Source: Kappaphycus alvarezii
Taxonomy: Eukaryota > Rhodophyta > Florideophyceae > Gigartinales > Solieriaceae
Length of the DNA stretch: 64,000 bases
Assembly (NCBI GenBank): GCA_002205965.3
Contig: NADL03000758.1
Location: 434,001 to 498,000, forward strand
Reading direction: 5' to 3'
Shown in pieces: positions 35,376 through 47,323 of the stretch. Under the pieces are notes generated by a model. That model ran no database searches. It worked only from the letters and a program-made list of their open reading frames with translations, and was not told where the DNA came from. The position numbers and the translations under genes were made by a program. The stretch's first letter is position 1. Each line of letters begins with the position of its first letter.

Positions 35376-37071
35376 ATGGAAGTCGCCTTTACCGCGACCC
35401 CACTTGGTCGAGGCGGGTTAAGCCACTCATTCGGACCTTTTGCAACTCAAGGTACGAATTCGTGTGTAAGAATCCTCGACAGTTACTCCGCAATGGAGGG
35501 TGCGAGCACCATTTACCCAGATGTCAACGAGCTCACTCCAACCAGCAAGAACACCACGTCAACGGAAGAAACATTTGCCATTGACGCTGGACGGGATTTT
35601 CTTTCCAGGAATGGACGCCGATACATGCATTCAAATTCTTGATGCGCCTCTTGGTTCGCTCGAGTCACGCGATGATAGATTCATTGCGGCCGAGCGTTTA
35701 AAGTTCTATCCATCAGATCGAGCTGCAGATGCCATTATCAGATATGTCCGCAGGTTTGATGCAGAGAAAATGGACACTATCTCCTTGAGGACAAGGTGGC
35801 CAGACGCAAAGCAGTGAGTCATTGGGTAGACAACAGGCAGTTTCGAAGGACTGAGGTTGCTGCTTTATTACGAGATTGCTTGCGAGACAGAGACAGTTTT
35901 ATGGTCGAGGTTGCAGTTTGGTCGCTAGCCCAAGGCCGCTTTACTGATAACGTCGACATCTTAGAGGACATTGTGAAGGTTCTGGACAACGATAGAGTTG
36001 CGAAGCGCGTTGTCATTCAGTCTCTTATGCAAGCAAAGTATATTCCGGCGCTTGAAAAAGTGCGGCAACTTGTCGATCATCCGGACCCAGCTACCAGAAG
36101 CGCCGCGTTGACAGCCGTAGCATTCCTCTCTGGTGATCAAGGGTCCATGAGCCCAGTTGTTGAAATTTTGAAAAGTACAGATCTAAACATGCGTCGGGCT
36201 GCTATTGAGGATATCACCTTGTCCAAGTATGTTCCGGCTCTACAGCAGGTAGTGGTTTGTCCCAATTCGCTTGTTTGCGATCACGAACAGTCAGAGTACT
36301 GCTCGATGCGACCAGAGAGAACAACGTGAGTTTAGAGGAGGTTTAGATGATGAACGGCTGCCGTAATTGACAGGTTAATATGGGACCATCCCAAAGACCT
36401 CGACCTCCTTGGTCAAAAGAAAGAAACCAGGAAGGCAAGGGACCCAGCAAGGAACATAAGGCAGTTGTACAAAAATGATGCGCTTGCTGCTTACGCCGCC
36501 TGTAATTGTCTAGCAGAGGACCACAGAGGCTCCGGCTCTTATGAGATCGCTGCTAATGTCAAAAAGTCTTACGACGAGCTCGGCTACTTCGACCTACTTT
36601 GGTGCGTACCATGTATACAAACATTGGGATGGCTGCGGTACGGTGATGCGTACGATTTCTTGCTCGAGAATGCGACGAGTTTACCACCTCGATTCTTTAA
36701 CCATCAAGTGGGTGCTATTACTGCGTTGGCAGAGTTGGGCCATGACGCAGCCGTGTCAGTCTTGCAAAAATGGCACAGAACACGACAATTTGGGAACTAA
36801 AATATGCCTGTTTCCTCACTTGTGAAAGATTAGGACAAGGTCTGAACTCAGATCAATTTTGCAAGAGGATTCCGACTGGTTGATCCGCGCAAGGGCAAAG
36901 GCATCTCTTGGGTTCGACCACCTGCGCGCTCGTTCGATTAAGGAATTTTTTTTGCAACCGTTTCTGCCTGTTGCCGAGAAGTCTGATGAGGGTCGCCAAA
37001 ATTTGATGACGAGAATCCGTCGCATTCTTCAACCGTGTGACACTGCACCAGTGCATGGAAGGTTTCTATAA
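35376..37071 (+). CDS. cpeY: CpeY-like phycoerythrobilin lyase subunit (HEAT/PBS-lyase repeats), plastid-targeted
   Basis: CpeY-type lyases attach phycoerythrobilin to phycoerythrin cysteines, usually as a CpeY/CpeZ pair. The start MEVAFTATPLGRGGLSHSF fits a red-algal transit peptide (early Phe, Ser/Gly-rich). It leads to FFPGMDAD, QILDAPLGSL and ERLKFYPSDRAADAIIR, then successive HEAT repeats (VARRKAVSHW, VEVAVWSLAQ, PALEKVRQLVDHPDPATR). Further marks are ALQQVVVCPNSLV, WDHPKDLDLLGQ, RQLYKNDALAAYAAC, WELKYACFL and DSDWLIRARAKASL. These follow cyanobacterial CpeY order (ILDTP..L, VCPVSLV, W-LKYA, DEDWLIRA). Reading through needs seven one-base length changes, all in homopolymers: a surplus G at 35593-95; one base short at 35783-84, 36274-76, 36342-44, 36353-54, 36789-91 and 36839-40. 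Conserved residues on both sides argue for sequence error over decay. No intron is required. The predicted length of about 565 residues includes the leader. It is convergent with the P450. Confidence 0.78.
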
Positions 37072-37413
37072 ACCTATTGACTGTTAGGCTCTGGAGATTA
37101 GGGTATACGGTACCTTGTGAAAGAACTAGAAGCTACTATACCGCAGAATGTACCATTTGTTCAATCATATCCGAGAGAAAAAGTCAAAGAGTATCCTTCG
37201 AAGTTAAATGCGACCTCTTGCATGAGTCAAATGGCTACTCCCTCCACTATGGTAATCGGGGTACATCATGAGGGCTATTGTTTCCGTACATGTTGAGACT
37301 AGCTTTTCCTCTTTGAAGCCGAAACACTTCCCGCAACACATGTCGATCAGGATGTAGCCAGAGTGAGACTAATAACACAGTCGTTTGACGTGCCAAATGG
37401 ATTGCATTTAACG
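37072..37413. other. Intergenic spacer between convergent genes
   Basis: The two genes end toward each other here. No coding similarity or terminator-like hairpin was seen. The 64-codon frame at 37077-37271 is not credible. Confidence 0.5.
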
Positions 37414-39233
37414 CTAACGTAACTGCGTATTAGAGTAGCACTTTATCGTACAGCCAAAAATTGAAATGCTTCCAATGCAGTTAGTGTTTGGACATAACCG
37501 GCACCGATGAGAGGCTAACACCCCACCATCGTTTCCCACATCCTTCTTACGCTTGAAAAGCCTCATATTGAGGCCGCCTTTCGTATGAATGGTGGCCCCC
37601 GTAGTCATCTCGATCGGCTCATCAGGATTCTCAAGACAGAGGTCAAAACGCTGAACCACAGAACATAGCGCGACAACAGACTCGAGAAGTGCAAACTGGT
37701 CACCGACGCACTTCCGCGCTCCTCCACCAAAAGGGAGAAAAGCAAAGTCAGCGTTCGTTTCATTCGGATATAAGGGTTTCCCTTCTTCAAGGCCAGGCGC
37801 AGGTGTGTATCCATTCCATCCCTCAACGCCAGGGTTCTGGTGCGGTTTCAACCATCTATCTGGGTCAAATACCTCTGGCTCATTCCACAATGCCGGAGAT
37901 CGGTGCAAGGAGTAAACATTGATAAACAAGTCAGTGCCACGTCTCAATTGCGTCTCAGAGTTGGATCCACCTTTTGGTAAAGTGGTGTCTGCTAGTAGTC
38001 GGCGAATGAGCACAGGAGGTGCTGGGTAGAGACGCAACGTCTCTGCTATTACCCTGCGCAAGTACGGCAAATTCGCGATATCAACGAAGCGTGGCATACG
38101 ATCGCCCAACAACTCTGTCAGCCTCCTCTCGCGCTTTTTCAAGTATGTGCGGATTCTGTGCAAGTTCTGCGGTGGCCCAGGTAAGAACAGCTGCAGTTGT
38201 TTCATGACCCGCAATCAGCAAGGTCATGAGGTCGTCACGAAGCTGCGCGTCAGTGGTTTCCTCGCCGCGAAGCTCGACTAGAAATCGAGCAGACTTGGAT
38301 CTGATACTTTTTCGTACTCGCGATTTTCGAGGTCAGTCAGATCGAGGGAGGTGGCACTCCTTTTTGCCGACTGAATAAGAGTACTTAGAGTATCATTGAT
38401 AAGCTTCATATCTGAGTAAAATGCTCTCAACCGCGGGACCAGCTCAGGGCAAGGGGGCTTCCAATACGGAAAGAAGGATGTACTGCGATGTTCTGTCTCC
38501 TTGAGACATCTGTACACGGCCTTGATGACCGGACTTTCCTGGTATACACTCTCAAAATTGTAGTTGAAAACGGCCTGGCCGATTATATCCAACGCGAGGC
38601 TACTGTACTCCATTTCCATGTCAACGACAGAGGAGCCATCAATGAGGGCCAGCTTTTGACACATATTCTCCGACACTTCTGCAAACATTTTGGTTTGATG
38701 GTTCAACCATTTGGCGTGAAACCCTGGCAAGATAGCACGGCGGCGTATTTTCCATGTCTCGTAATCTGCGGGAATAAGACCATTCCCCATTACTTCCTCC
38801 AAAATTTCGGCCAAGATGCCCTTACTGTACAAGATGCTCTCCTCCTTCAATATGCTTCTCGCCATGGCCGGGTCTTGGACGACGACGAAAACTTTGGGCC
38901 CAAACGCGAGTTTGTACACAGGGCCTGTATCTTTGAATGCTTGATGCAGCGATAGGAAAAATGGGGAGTCGCCAACAATTGAGGAAATATCGCCCTCTGC
39001 AGTAGGAGTGGAATCGCGAGCCCGTCGGAGATTGAACAAGAGAGGATGTTCTCAACCCATAGGGAAAGCGTGTCGGGAAATGAGAGAGGGGGTGGAGGAG
39101 TTCGAGATTCAGCCATGCGAAGTTGACAACGGTGCCGCGCGCATCGTAGTAGACTGGGAGAGCCGTTGAGGGACTGAACGGAGGGAGAAGGTTTGCGAGA
39201 GAAAGGAGTGGGAACGTTTGGGATGAATGCCAT
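37414..39233 (-). CDS. CYP97: CYP97-family cytochrome P450, plastid-targeted (carotenoid hydroxylase family)
   Basis: A haem-thiolate monooxygenase; CYP97 enzymes hydroxylate carotenoid rings in plastids. The start [19 protein letters not shown] is a typical red-algal transit leader. The body then shows [38 protein letters not shown], an I-helix AGHETTA (near 38.2 kb), ExxR as [10 protein letters not shown] (near 38.05 kb), FDPDRW, and the haem loop [15 protein letters not shown] with its Cys ligand (near 37.7 kb). All P450 signatures are intact. Three one-base homopolymer differences interrupt the frame: one base short at 39038-39 and 38282-84, one surplus base at 38105-07. About 34 residues follow MRLFKRKK, so the true end may be slightly upstream. 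Length is about 600 residues. No introns are needed. The neighbour is the convergent phycoerythrobilin lyase. Confidence 0.86.
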
Positions 39234-40077
39234 GGTTGCGATGGCGACAATTGTGCCACTCCAGAATTCGGTAAGCCGAAGTCACGAGTTGGAGGAAGCG
39301 CAGCTCTTAAACCCGCGCTTTGCGTTTGCCCGCACTGATCCTACTGTACGCAGGGGCATTCCCACGCAATGAAAGAATTTGTGCTCGAAATCGCTCTGAG
39401 ATCTCGACAAGGTACAATTGCAGTTTGAGCTCCTGTAGGACAAAAAGTAATGCCAAGATGCGGAATGGCGGCGGACATGGGCCGCCGTCGAGGCATGGAG
39501 GAGATTGCCGTGTAGTTGTTCTGGGCCCTTGAAATTCATTCTACAGACTACGTTAAGCTTGAAGTGACCACAAGTGAAGGACTTGGCGCTCATTGGCGAT
39601 TTGACGCGGAATGAACGGATAGTTCCCTCCGAGCTGACAAAACAAAGCTAATCGCACAAATGCACGCATTTTGTTGATTTCGCAAAAGAATATTCACGAA
39701 AATTAAGTGAAAAATCGATTTCGAATCCTACATCTCCTTGTGAGGGGATGCAACGTGGCATTACTTTCTACTGCACCGGATCGCAGAAAGAAGCTATAGC
39801 ACTGCACTGCACTGGCACCAGTACAGTACAGTGCAGTGTACTGTACTGTACTGTAGAACATTTGAAATGAATTGCGGAAATGAATTACAATAAAGTTACA
39901 TGAGATATGCAGTAATTTTAGCATGGACCCAGCTCGCAGGGGTCTGTTTTTATGTACTACGCGCGAAATAACTATAGACATACCCCTATTTTTGCTATAT
40001 TTTGAACTACAAAGTCAGATTAGAAAACTAGACTGGCCAATCTTATTCTTTTATATAGTATCACAGCCCAAAAAGTA
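39234..40077. other. Upstream region of the P450 gene
   Basis: It should contain the P450 promoter. No recognisable gene is present; the frame at 39282-39593 has no domain. It ends at the LTR of the copia element that starts at 40078. Confidence 0.45.
39790..39868. repeat. GTACAGTA/TACTGTAC palindromic cluster, LTR-like
   Basis: Direct repeats of GCACT are followed by TACAGTACAGT-GCAGTGT-ACTGTACTGTA, an 11-bp inverted repeat. Reversed, it resembles the 41.9 kb and 47.15 kb part of the neighbouring copia LTRs. It may be a relic LTR piece in the opposite orientation. Confidence 0.5.
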
Positions 40078-40294
40078 TGACACGTGTAGCACGCAGCAAG
40101 GTTGCTTGTGGAATTCTACTGTAAGCCCCACAAGCCGAGATTACAATGTCTGACACAACTACTGGCCGTTGCGGTCGACAGGCTGGCTTCCCCTTATTAC
40201 GACAAAAATAAGTTTTTACTTCTTCTGTCTGATGGCTGATGATTCTTGTCTTGGACTTGCTCCAGTACTAGGTACGCAAGCCCTTATATATATA

Positions 40295-41840
40295 CAGTTC
40301 GGGACAAAATGATAGCCCACCCCTATCTTTGAGGCATACTCCTGAAAAAAACATCCATTTAAACAGAAAAACTTGCCATTTCTATTTATTTCTGATGCCG
40401 ACTCTGCACTTTAAACGATTCTCAAAAAGGGCAATTACTTTTTTATTTTCATGAAAATAGGCTACCTGGGAGGCTGACAAAAAGATAGCACATTACCATT
40501 TTACACGGAGTCCAAAGCAAGCCAGTCCGGCTTCAGTAGTCCTCTTCTTACCACCTCTTTCTAATACTTGCTTCACACGTTTGGGCATGCTTCTGAGTAA
40601 AGACAGAAGGTATTCTGATGATATATCCTCCCATTCTTTAAGCACAGTATTTCTAAGCTCCCCCACATTACAAAACTGCCTCCCATTCGCGTATACCTTC
40701 CTCGCCAGCAGTCCCCAAACGTTTTCTATAGGGTTGAGGTCTGGACTTCTAGCGGGCCACATCATAACCTTAATATTCTTCTCTTTCAGCCAATTCTTCG
40801 TCGTCCTCGCAGAATGAATTGATGCATTATCTTGTTGAAACTCCCATAAATATGCGTGATTCTCAGCAGCAAACGGTAGCAAATGGTTCGCTAATGTCTG
40901 CGTATACATCTCCGCGTTTTGGTTCCCCGAAACAATAGCCAAACTCGACTTTCCAGCCGCAGAAAATGCACCCCATACCATCAATGATCCTCCCCCTCTG
41001 CCGCTTCGATAAAACAGTTTCTTCCCTCTTAAGTCATGCCAGTAGGACTGGAACCCGTCTGGCCCATCCATATTAAATTTTTCTCGTCTGAGAAGACCAC
41101 TCTTGCCCAGTCTTTGTGGCGATAGGGAGCATGGTCTACTGCCCATGTAAGACGATTAGCGATATGTTCGGAAGTGAGAGGGGACATCGCTTAACTTTCT
41201 GAAACTTCATAAACGGGGCACGGGAAAGGACTCGGCGGGTCGTACGCTTGGAAACTGCAAGTTGAAGGGTCTTGTGAATGTCTCCGGCCGTCACATTTGA
41301 TTTCTTTGCCTCTCTCAATATACGGCGTTCGGTGGCTGGCGACAATTTCCGCGGCCTTCCCGGTGACTTTTTCTTTCCGTACCCCTCCTTATTCTTGAGG
41401 TAGGCCGCCACAACCTTTCTGGAGCGCTTGAGCTTAACAGCAATGGAACTAATCGTCCACTTTGCATCTGAGTATGCTGCAATCTGGGCTCGCTCAGTTT
41501 CGGTGAGTTGCGGACCCTTTCCCATTTTGGCGTGACCAATTGACCGCTGCAGTGCCTCGAAGGGGTTCGTGGTGAAGTACTGTGGACGTTTAATGGCAAA
41601 GCCGCCTTGCATTTTGGCGCAAAAGTGCTGTTTCTGTTCAGTGTGCTATCTTTATGTCAGCCACCGAGGTAGCCTTTTTTGTAAAAGATATAGAAATAAT
41701 AGCTTTCGGAAGGATTTTTCATGGAGGCAGAGCCGGCATCAAAAATAAATAGTACTGGCCAGTTTTTCTGTTTAAATGGAAGTTTTTTTCAGGGAGTATG
41801 CCTCAAAGATAGGGGTGGGCTATCATTTTGTCCCGCACTG
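40295..41840 (-). mobile_element. Tc1/mariner transposon, 1,546 bp, near-intact, TA target duplication
   Basis: The ends CAGTTCGGGACAAAATG... and ...CATTTTGTCCCGCACTG form terminal inverted repeats of roughly 110 bp with few mismatches. TA is duplicated at 40293-40294 and 41841-41842. The unoccupied site is preserved in the other copy of the host LTR near 47099-47115, which proves the insertion and its exact limits. Confidence 0.93.
40493..41525 (-). CDS. Tc1-type DDE transposase with two frame slips
   Basis: Cut-and-paste transposase of about 345 residues, normal for Tc1. The start MGKGPQLTETERAQIAAYSD begins an HTH pair (SSIAVKLKRSRKVVAAYL, then the linker GRPRKLS, then ERRILREAKKSNVTAGDI). 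The catalytic domain has VVFSDEK (first Asp), FQQDNASIHSA (second Asp) and SPDLNPIENVWG (Glu), giving DD34E-type spacing. Two one-base shortages interrupt the frame, both in homopolymers (41180-41183 and 41078-41082). With every motif present these may be sequence errors. The gene lies inside the TIR-bounded element on its minus strand. Confidence 0.9.
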
Positions 41841-44800
41841 TATGTACAGTAGACTACTCGAAGCCCCTCTGCACTGCATTTGAAAGTACAGTACAGTACT
41901 GTACAGTGCAGTGCAGTGCTATTACACAGTAAAAATTAAATCCAGTGGCTACAGTATTATTCTGTACTAGATTAATACCATAAAATATCTAGGCACTCCT
42001 GCTGAGCTGTCACAAATGTTGCACTGGCACGACCATGAGCCCTTTTGCATAATGTTCCCGCCTCTCAAAAAGCGAGGCAGATGTCCTTACTTCTTACGGA
42101 GAATCCACTGTTCCATGAATGTTTTGTCAACACCGGTCCGTATAATTTCTAGCAGAGGCGTGGAAACATTCGATTTGTTAGGTCCTCAGCAGGATGTGCA
42201 GTAGAGATAAGTCCGACATTTTATACTTCCAACTTGTCGTAGGCTTCGAGAGCAACAACGATGTCGATTTATAAACGTTTCTCAGGTTTATTTCAAACAC
42301 GGGTAATGAAATCGAAAATTTGCTTCGAGTCTGTGAACATTTTCGTAGGTATTTTACGTCGTAGGATGTGCTCTAAGTCGTATTTCCATATACAAGTGAC
42401 ATCAAATGCGGTGGAAAATGCGTACAAATCTCTATCCATGATAGACCGTACGACTTGACGAGACTTGCGGCTGTTATAGTTCAAAACACACCAGCGATCT
42501 GCGTCATTACAAAGCAAAGTAATGAATTGTACCTGCGAAGTGAGATCTTTGTTTGTCGAAAACGATGGATTTTCATAAGTATGAATACGCAGGGTATTGA
42601 CATTGAGCAGGGAATACTTAAGACAGATGTCTCTGGTATATGTCACATAATTTATGGAAGTACTAAGCTCGTCGATGGCCTTCTTTCCGAAACTCTCAAC
42701 TGTTACTTATGCTGCGCGAATTACTGCACACCATATGTCCGGAAGAGTGTGTGATAGCCACCTGAATGGGGTTCGGACGGGGCAAAAGAGTTCAAAGGTA
42801 GAATCCTATGGTATCGTTCTGAGATTGGCAAGATATTCTGGCTGATGGGCGTAGAACTTTCGCTGACCATCAATCGATTTCTCAGTTTCAATATGGATGC
42901 CAAAGAACTCAAGATTTTCACACTCAAACGGTTTTGAGTCAACCGGACGAGCTGTCAGTTCAATGAGCTTATCAAAATTTCATTTCCAGCGAACAAATTA
43001 TCATCGGACATAGGCTCTAAGAAGTCCATTGGTACCCTTTGTACCTTTTTTCATGTAAAGAGACCGCTCACTGTCAAGTGATAGTATTTGTAGTTCGTTC
43101 TTGATAAATAATTCGAGGGTAGCGCCCCAGCAGTCACCAGAATCACAAGTACCATAAAGGGATTTTTTAGCTTCAGTACTTGACCTCTTCCGATGTTGAA
43201 GAACTTTTGATCAGCTTCAAGGATCTTAAAGTATTCATCACGACTCAGGTTTTCTTTCGCTTAGAAGTAAGCTTGAACGAAATCAATCATTGCGTGGCTG
43301 TAATTAAAAATGGCACATACTGAAAGGATCGTTTTGGTAGAGATTTGTCGTGGCATTGGGCAGCTATGCACTATAAACTGTTTCATGTCGTTTTTGTAGT
43401 CTTGTGCAACGAAACGGGCTTGGCCTTCTGACGATCGGTACCTGGATTCTTTAGCGAAAGTTCAAATCTTTCAGTGACAATGTTTGCCTCCGGGTGAAGA
43501 GACGAAGTATTGACGACTTTACAGACCTTAAGAACAGATAGACCCTGAATTTCATTGCGTTTGGCAGTTTCAAATGCTGCGGAGCTGGATCTTCTGTCAG
43601 CAGAGGAAACTTTCTCCATGATATATGCTAGGTTTGGTGTCTATAAGCCTAATATATACCATTCTTTCTTGAACAGTTGCAAGAAATGTTTCACCCGAGA
43701 ACACTCAGTCAAAGACGGTTATATTTCGTCATACCCATTATCAGACAATTTTTCCTTTCTCTGCTGATGATCCGGGTCCGTTATATACTCACGTACTTTG
43801 TCAATAGAAACTCTTTTAAGGTTTTATTGATACTGATCCAAAGATTTTTTCATTTCCCGCAACAACCTTGTCTGGGCCTTCCCATGCTTTCACTTTTTCG
43901 CGGTAGAAGAGTACGTTAGATCCAATCCTAATCTCGCGGTCTAATGCAATAGTGACGTTACGATTAAGAGCAGTGCGAATGCGGGCAGAAGCAACAGGCT
44001 TAGAAATCTCAGAGCGAGCATTTTGTAATGCTTTCACTCGCTCACGCTGCTCGTGAAGATCTGAGAACCGTAGCGGGAGTTTTGGAACGACTCCAAACAC
44101 GAAACTAGTGGGTGACAACCCATCTGGTCCGGCGGTTTTTTAATGGAATGAACAGAAAGAAAGAAAATCATCTTTCGAAATCTTTTGGTGCGCCATTCGT
44201 ACCTTAAGATAAATTCTTCGGAGGAAGTCGTGGTACTTTCACCAACGCCAATAGCATTATGGCTTTCGATACCTGAGTCCAAGCGTTTTACCCACTCGCT
44301 TGCAGAAAGTGACGCCACCGGTCACTATCGAATTGCGGTACACGATTAGTGTGAATTTCTTTCGAGTAACAGACGTACTTTGTAACCCACTGACGGACTA
44401 ATTACTGTGTAACCCACTGACGGACGTAAGCTGTCTATACGTTTTTTTCTGACTCTCCATCGAGATAGACTGCAGCACTGAACAACTTATCCTTACAAAA
44501 CATGTGTACTACGGGATGCTTTGCAAGTACATAAGATCCATATGCACAGTTAGGTTGGAGAATACGTCCTCGTTTGGCAGTGCGACGCGGAAATAACCAG
44601 TTTGCTTCGAAATCCTTTGGCAAACATCACATGACTCCGTAACTTTTTCGAGTGCCTTAACGTTTCTGGTGTCGCTTGAGGATCTTGGCCTGCTTCATCA
44701 TTTTGTATATTCTCAGCGGATGCGGATGATAAAAGTGTCGGGGAATCCTTTTCAATTCTGACTCTGTATACATAACTTCATAGTTCCATTCATAGTAGGC

Positions 44801-46891
44801 ATGGCCTAGCTTCCGAGGAGAGGTGCGCTGAAGACAGGAACTTTGCATCGGATACTATTGTCCCCGTTGTTTGCTAGAAGCTTGTGCTTATCAAGTACGT
44901 TGAGTCCTAAAAGAAGCGGTATTCCAATATCTACAACATTCAGAACGATCTTTATGCAACGGTTGTCGCCGTATGAGATTCGAAGCTTTTCTTTTCCAAT
45001 GCTGGTTTCATATTTGCTCCAAATTTGTAGACATTCACTGTTGGCGGGGTAAGAGCTAGAGGGATTCCCAGGAGACGTAGTATGCCTCAGCTTGACTCTT
45101 CCCTACTACAGATCTCTAAACTCCAGTATCAAAAGGATCCATTGAACTTTTCAATGCCTTTTGGGCCGAAGGAGAAGTAGGTTGATTGTAGCTTCAGCTA
45201 CAGATTTTTCATCATTCGTGTCGCGACATAATCAACAAGTGCATCGAAGAGATCAAAGTAGTTTTTGTACTCTTCAACTTCATCATTAACATGTACATCT
45301 GTTTCTTCTGATACTTTTTGACTCATTTACTCTTTTGCTTCATTTGCAGAGTCGAACTTTTGACATAATTCAAATAATAAAGCCTGAGCATTCCGGATGT
45401 TTCCATTTTTCGACGAGCGGCTTTAGCAAGTTCAATCTTATGCAGACATGAACTTAGCATATGATCAGGGGAATCACAGTTGAAGCATCCCAAGACCGAA
45501 AAGGTCCAAATGGATCCTTCCTTTGGCCGTAACTATGTGTATCACCGACACCATGATGTCGGTTTGCGTAGCGACCAAGTCCCTGATAGAGTATCCGACA
45601 TTTTCGTTCTCACCTGAAGTAGTCCGTGATCTAATTGCAAATTTATCTATCATTTTTGCCAATTTGGCTTCCCTAGAGAGATGCAAGGCTGCTTCAAGTT
45701 CTTCATAGAGTTGCTGAAATGGGATAATGTAAGTAGCGAAGCGACTTAACGGCTCCGTCGCCCATGCGTAACCGACGATAGCATTGCGAAGAAATTCAAT
45801 CTTGTTTGCCTCACTCCTGTGCGAAACAGGCACTTGCAGTGACAGCTTCGTTATCATGTTGTACAGTTTTCAAGTGCTGCAAGCTCATCAGGCCTTCAGA
45901 AGAATACTTCGATAACCTAAGTCCATCTAGATAGTTCTTCACTCGAATTTGACAAAAAAAGGAGTTGTATTCATTACTAATGAGGTTTATCGCCTCAGTA
46001 AACGAATTAACTTCGTTATCGACCCGATCCAGGTAAAATCTCTTAGCATCACCACGTAGAAGCTTATGAAGGTATTGCTTCTTCTGCGCAGCGCTGAGAC
46101 TATAATCACGAGCTGCTTGTTGTTACTCGGCAACATATTCCACCCATGACTCACCAAGGTCTCCGGTGAACTCTTGGTCCTTTACACGAATCTAGAGCCG
46201 ATTTAGAACGCCAATTTGTCCCGATGCGCAGGGACGGATGTAGCACGAGATTCTTCATCTTCGGGGCTGATTTTCTCTGGCCTCTTCGGGTTGTACGACG
46301 ACCTGATTTCAGTATGCCCTTTGTTATTTCTTCTACAGCTAACTTGTCTTCGTCTTCTGTATAGATATTAGCGATTAGCTGGCGGATAACGCGACGGGAA
46401 CTATGCGGCGACATATTTGCCACACGGCATTCAACCATTCACAAAGTGCTTTATAAGCAATATGCAAAGATCGCATAGCAGGAGAGAACAATAAAGCCGG
46501 CCGAAAAAGTTCGGCAACCTCATCGACTACTTGAGGCCAGTCATGGACCGAGCAGAGATACGATTCTCGAGTATTCGAAGTGAGTTGATGAGTCCTGAAA
46601 CCTCTTGAAAGGCATTTTCCAGTGCTATTTCAGACAGAAACAGGTCCGATGCATTAGCAGTGCTTCCTGGATCCATGTTGATCACTGACCTGGAAATTCG
46701 GATGGGTGCTGACTTGTCTTGAACAGAAGGTCGGTATGTAAGTCACAATGCTCTAGTCAACGATTTTCGGAAGGATATTCAGGCTTTTGTTCAGTGGAGT
46801 AGTATGTACTTGTAGGAGTAAAGTGTGGAATAAATAAAACTGAGGACACTGTGACGATAATTCGCAAATGTAGTATCACATCCAAACGGAA

Positions 46892-47310
46892 TGACACTCG
46901 TAGCGCGCAGCAAGGTTGCTTGCGGAATTCTACTGTAAGCCCTACAAGCCGAGCTTACAATGTCTGACACAACTACTGGCCGCCGCGTTCGACGGGCTGG
47001 CTTCCCCTTATTACGGCAAAATAAGTTTTTACTTCTTTTGTCTGATGGCTGATGATTCTTGTCTTGGACTTGCTCCGCTACTCGGTACGCAAGCCCTTAT
47101 ATATATGTACAGTAGACTACTCGAAGCCCCTCTGCACTGTATTTGAAAGTACAGTACAGTACTGTACAGTGCAGTGCAGTGCTATTACACAGTAAAAATT
47201 AAATCCAGTGGCTGCAGTATTATTCTGTACTAGATTAATACCATAAAATATCTAGGCACTCCTGCTGAGCTGTCACAGATGCTGCGCTGGCAACATCATG
47301 AGCGCTTTTA
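46892..47310 (-). repeat. LTR (5') of the 40-47 kb copia, with empty Tc1 site
   Basis: Uninterrupted partner of the LTR at 40078-42040. It includes the same TACAGTACAGTACTGTACAG palindrome cluster near 47150. Confidence 0.85.
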
Positions 47311-47323
47311 AATAAAATTTCAC

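Larger units (their letters stand above)
40078..42040 (-). repeat. LTR (3') of the 40-47 kb copia, split by a Tc1 insertion
   Basis: LTR sequence runs 40078-40294 and resumes at 41841 to about 42040. Plus-strand start TGACAC. It matches 46892-47310. The inner boundary is blurred because similarity fades gradually. Confidence 0.82.
40078..47323 (-). mobile_element. Ty1/copia element, youngest in window; carries a Tc1 in its 3' LTR
   Basis: Order on the minus strand, right to left. Gag lies at about 45.4-46.7 kb, protease at about 45 kb and pre-integrase at 44657-44848 (PRHFYHPHPLRIYKMMKQAK). Integrase lies at 43816-44623 with its C-terminal SH3-like part (LPLRFSDLHEQRERVKAL). RT starts at about 43.4-43.6 kb (AKRNEIQGL, then NIVTERFELSLKNPGTD). 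RNase H is at 42293-42646 (DLYAFSTAFDV, TDSKQIFDFITRV). Integrase before RT fixes the copia order. The LTRs are about 95% identical by eye, so insertion is the most recent of the retroelements here, yet the body is broken in many places. Confidence 0.85.

Noticed and set aside
36326-36373. 48-nt intron in the CpeY-like gene
   Set aside because: Both sides and the supposed intron itself encode lyase-like sequence once homopolymer slips are allowed for.
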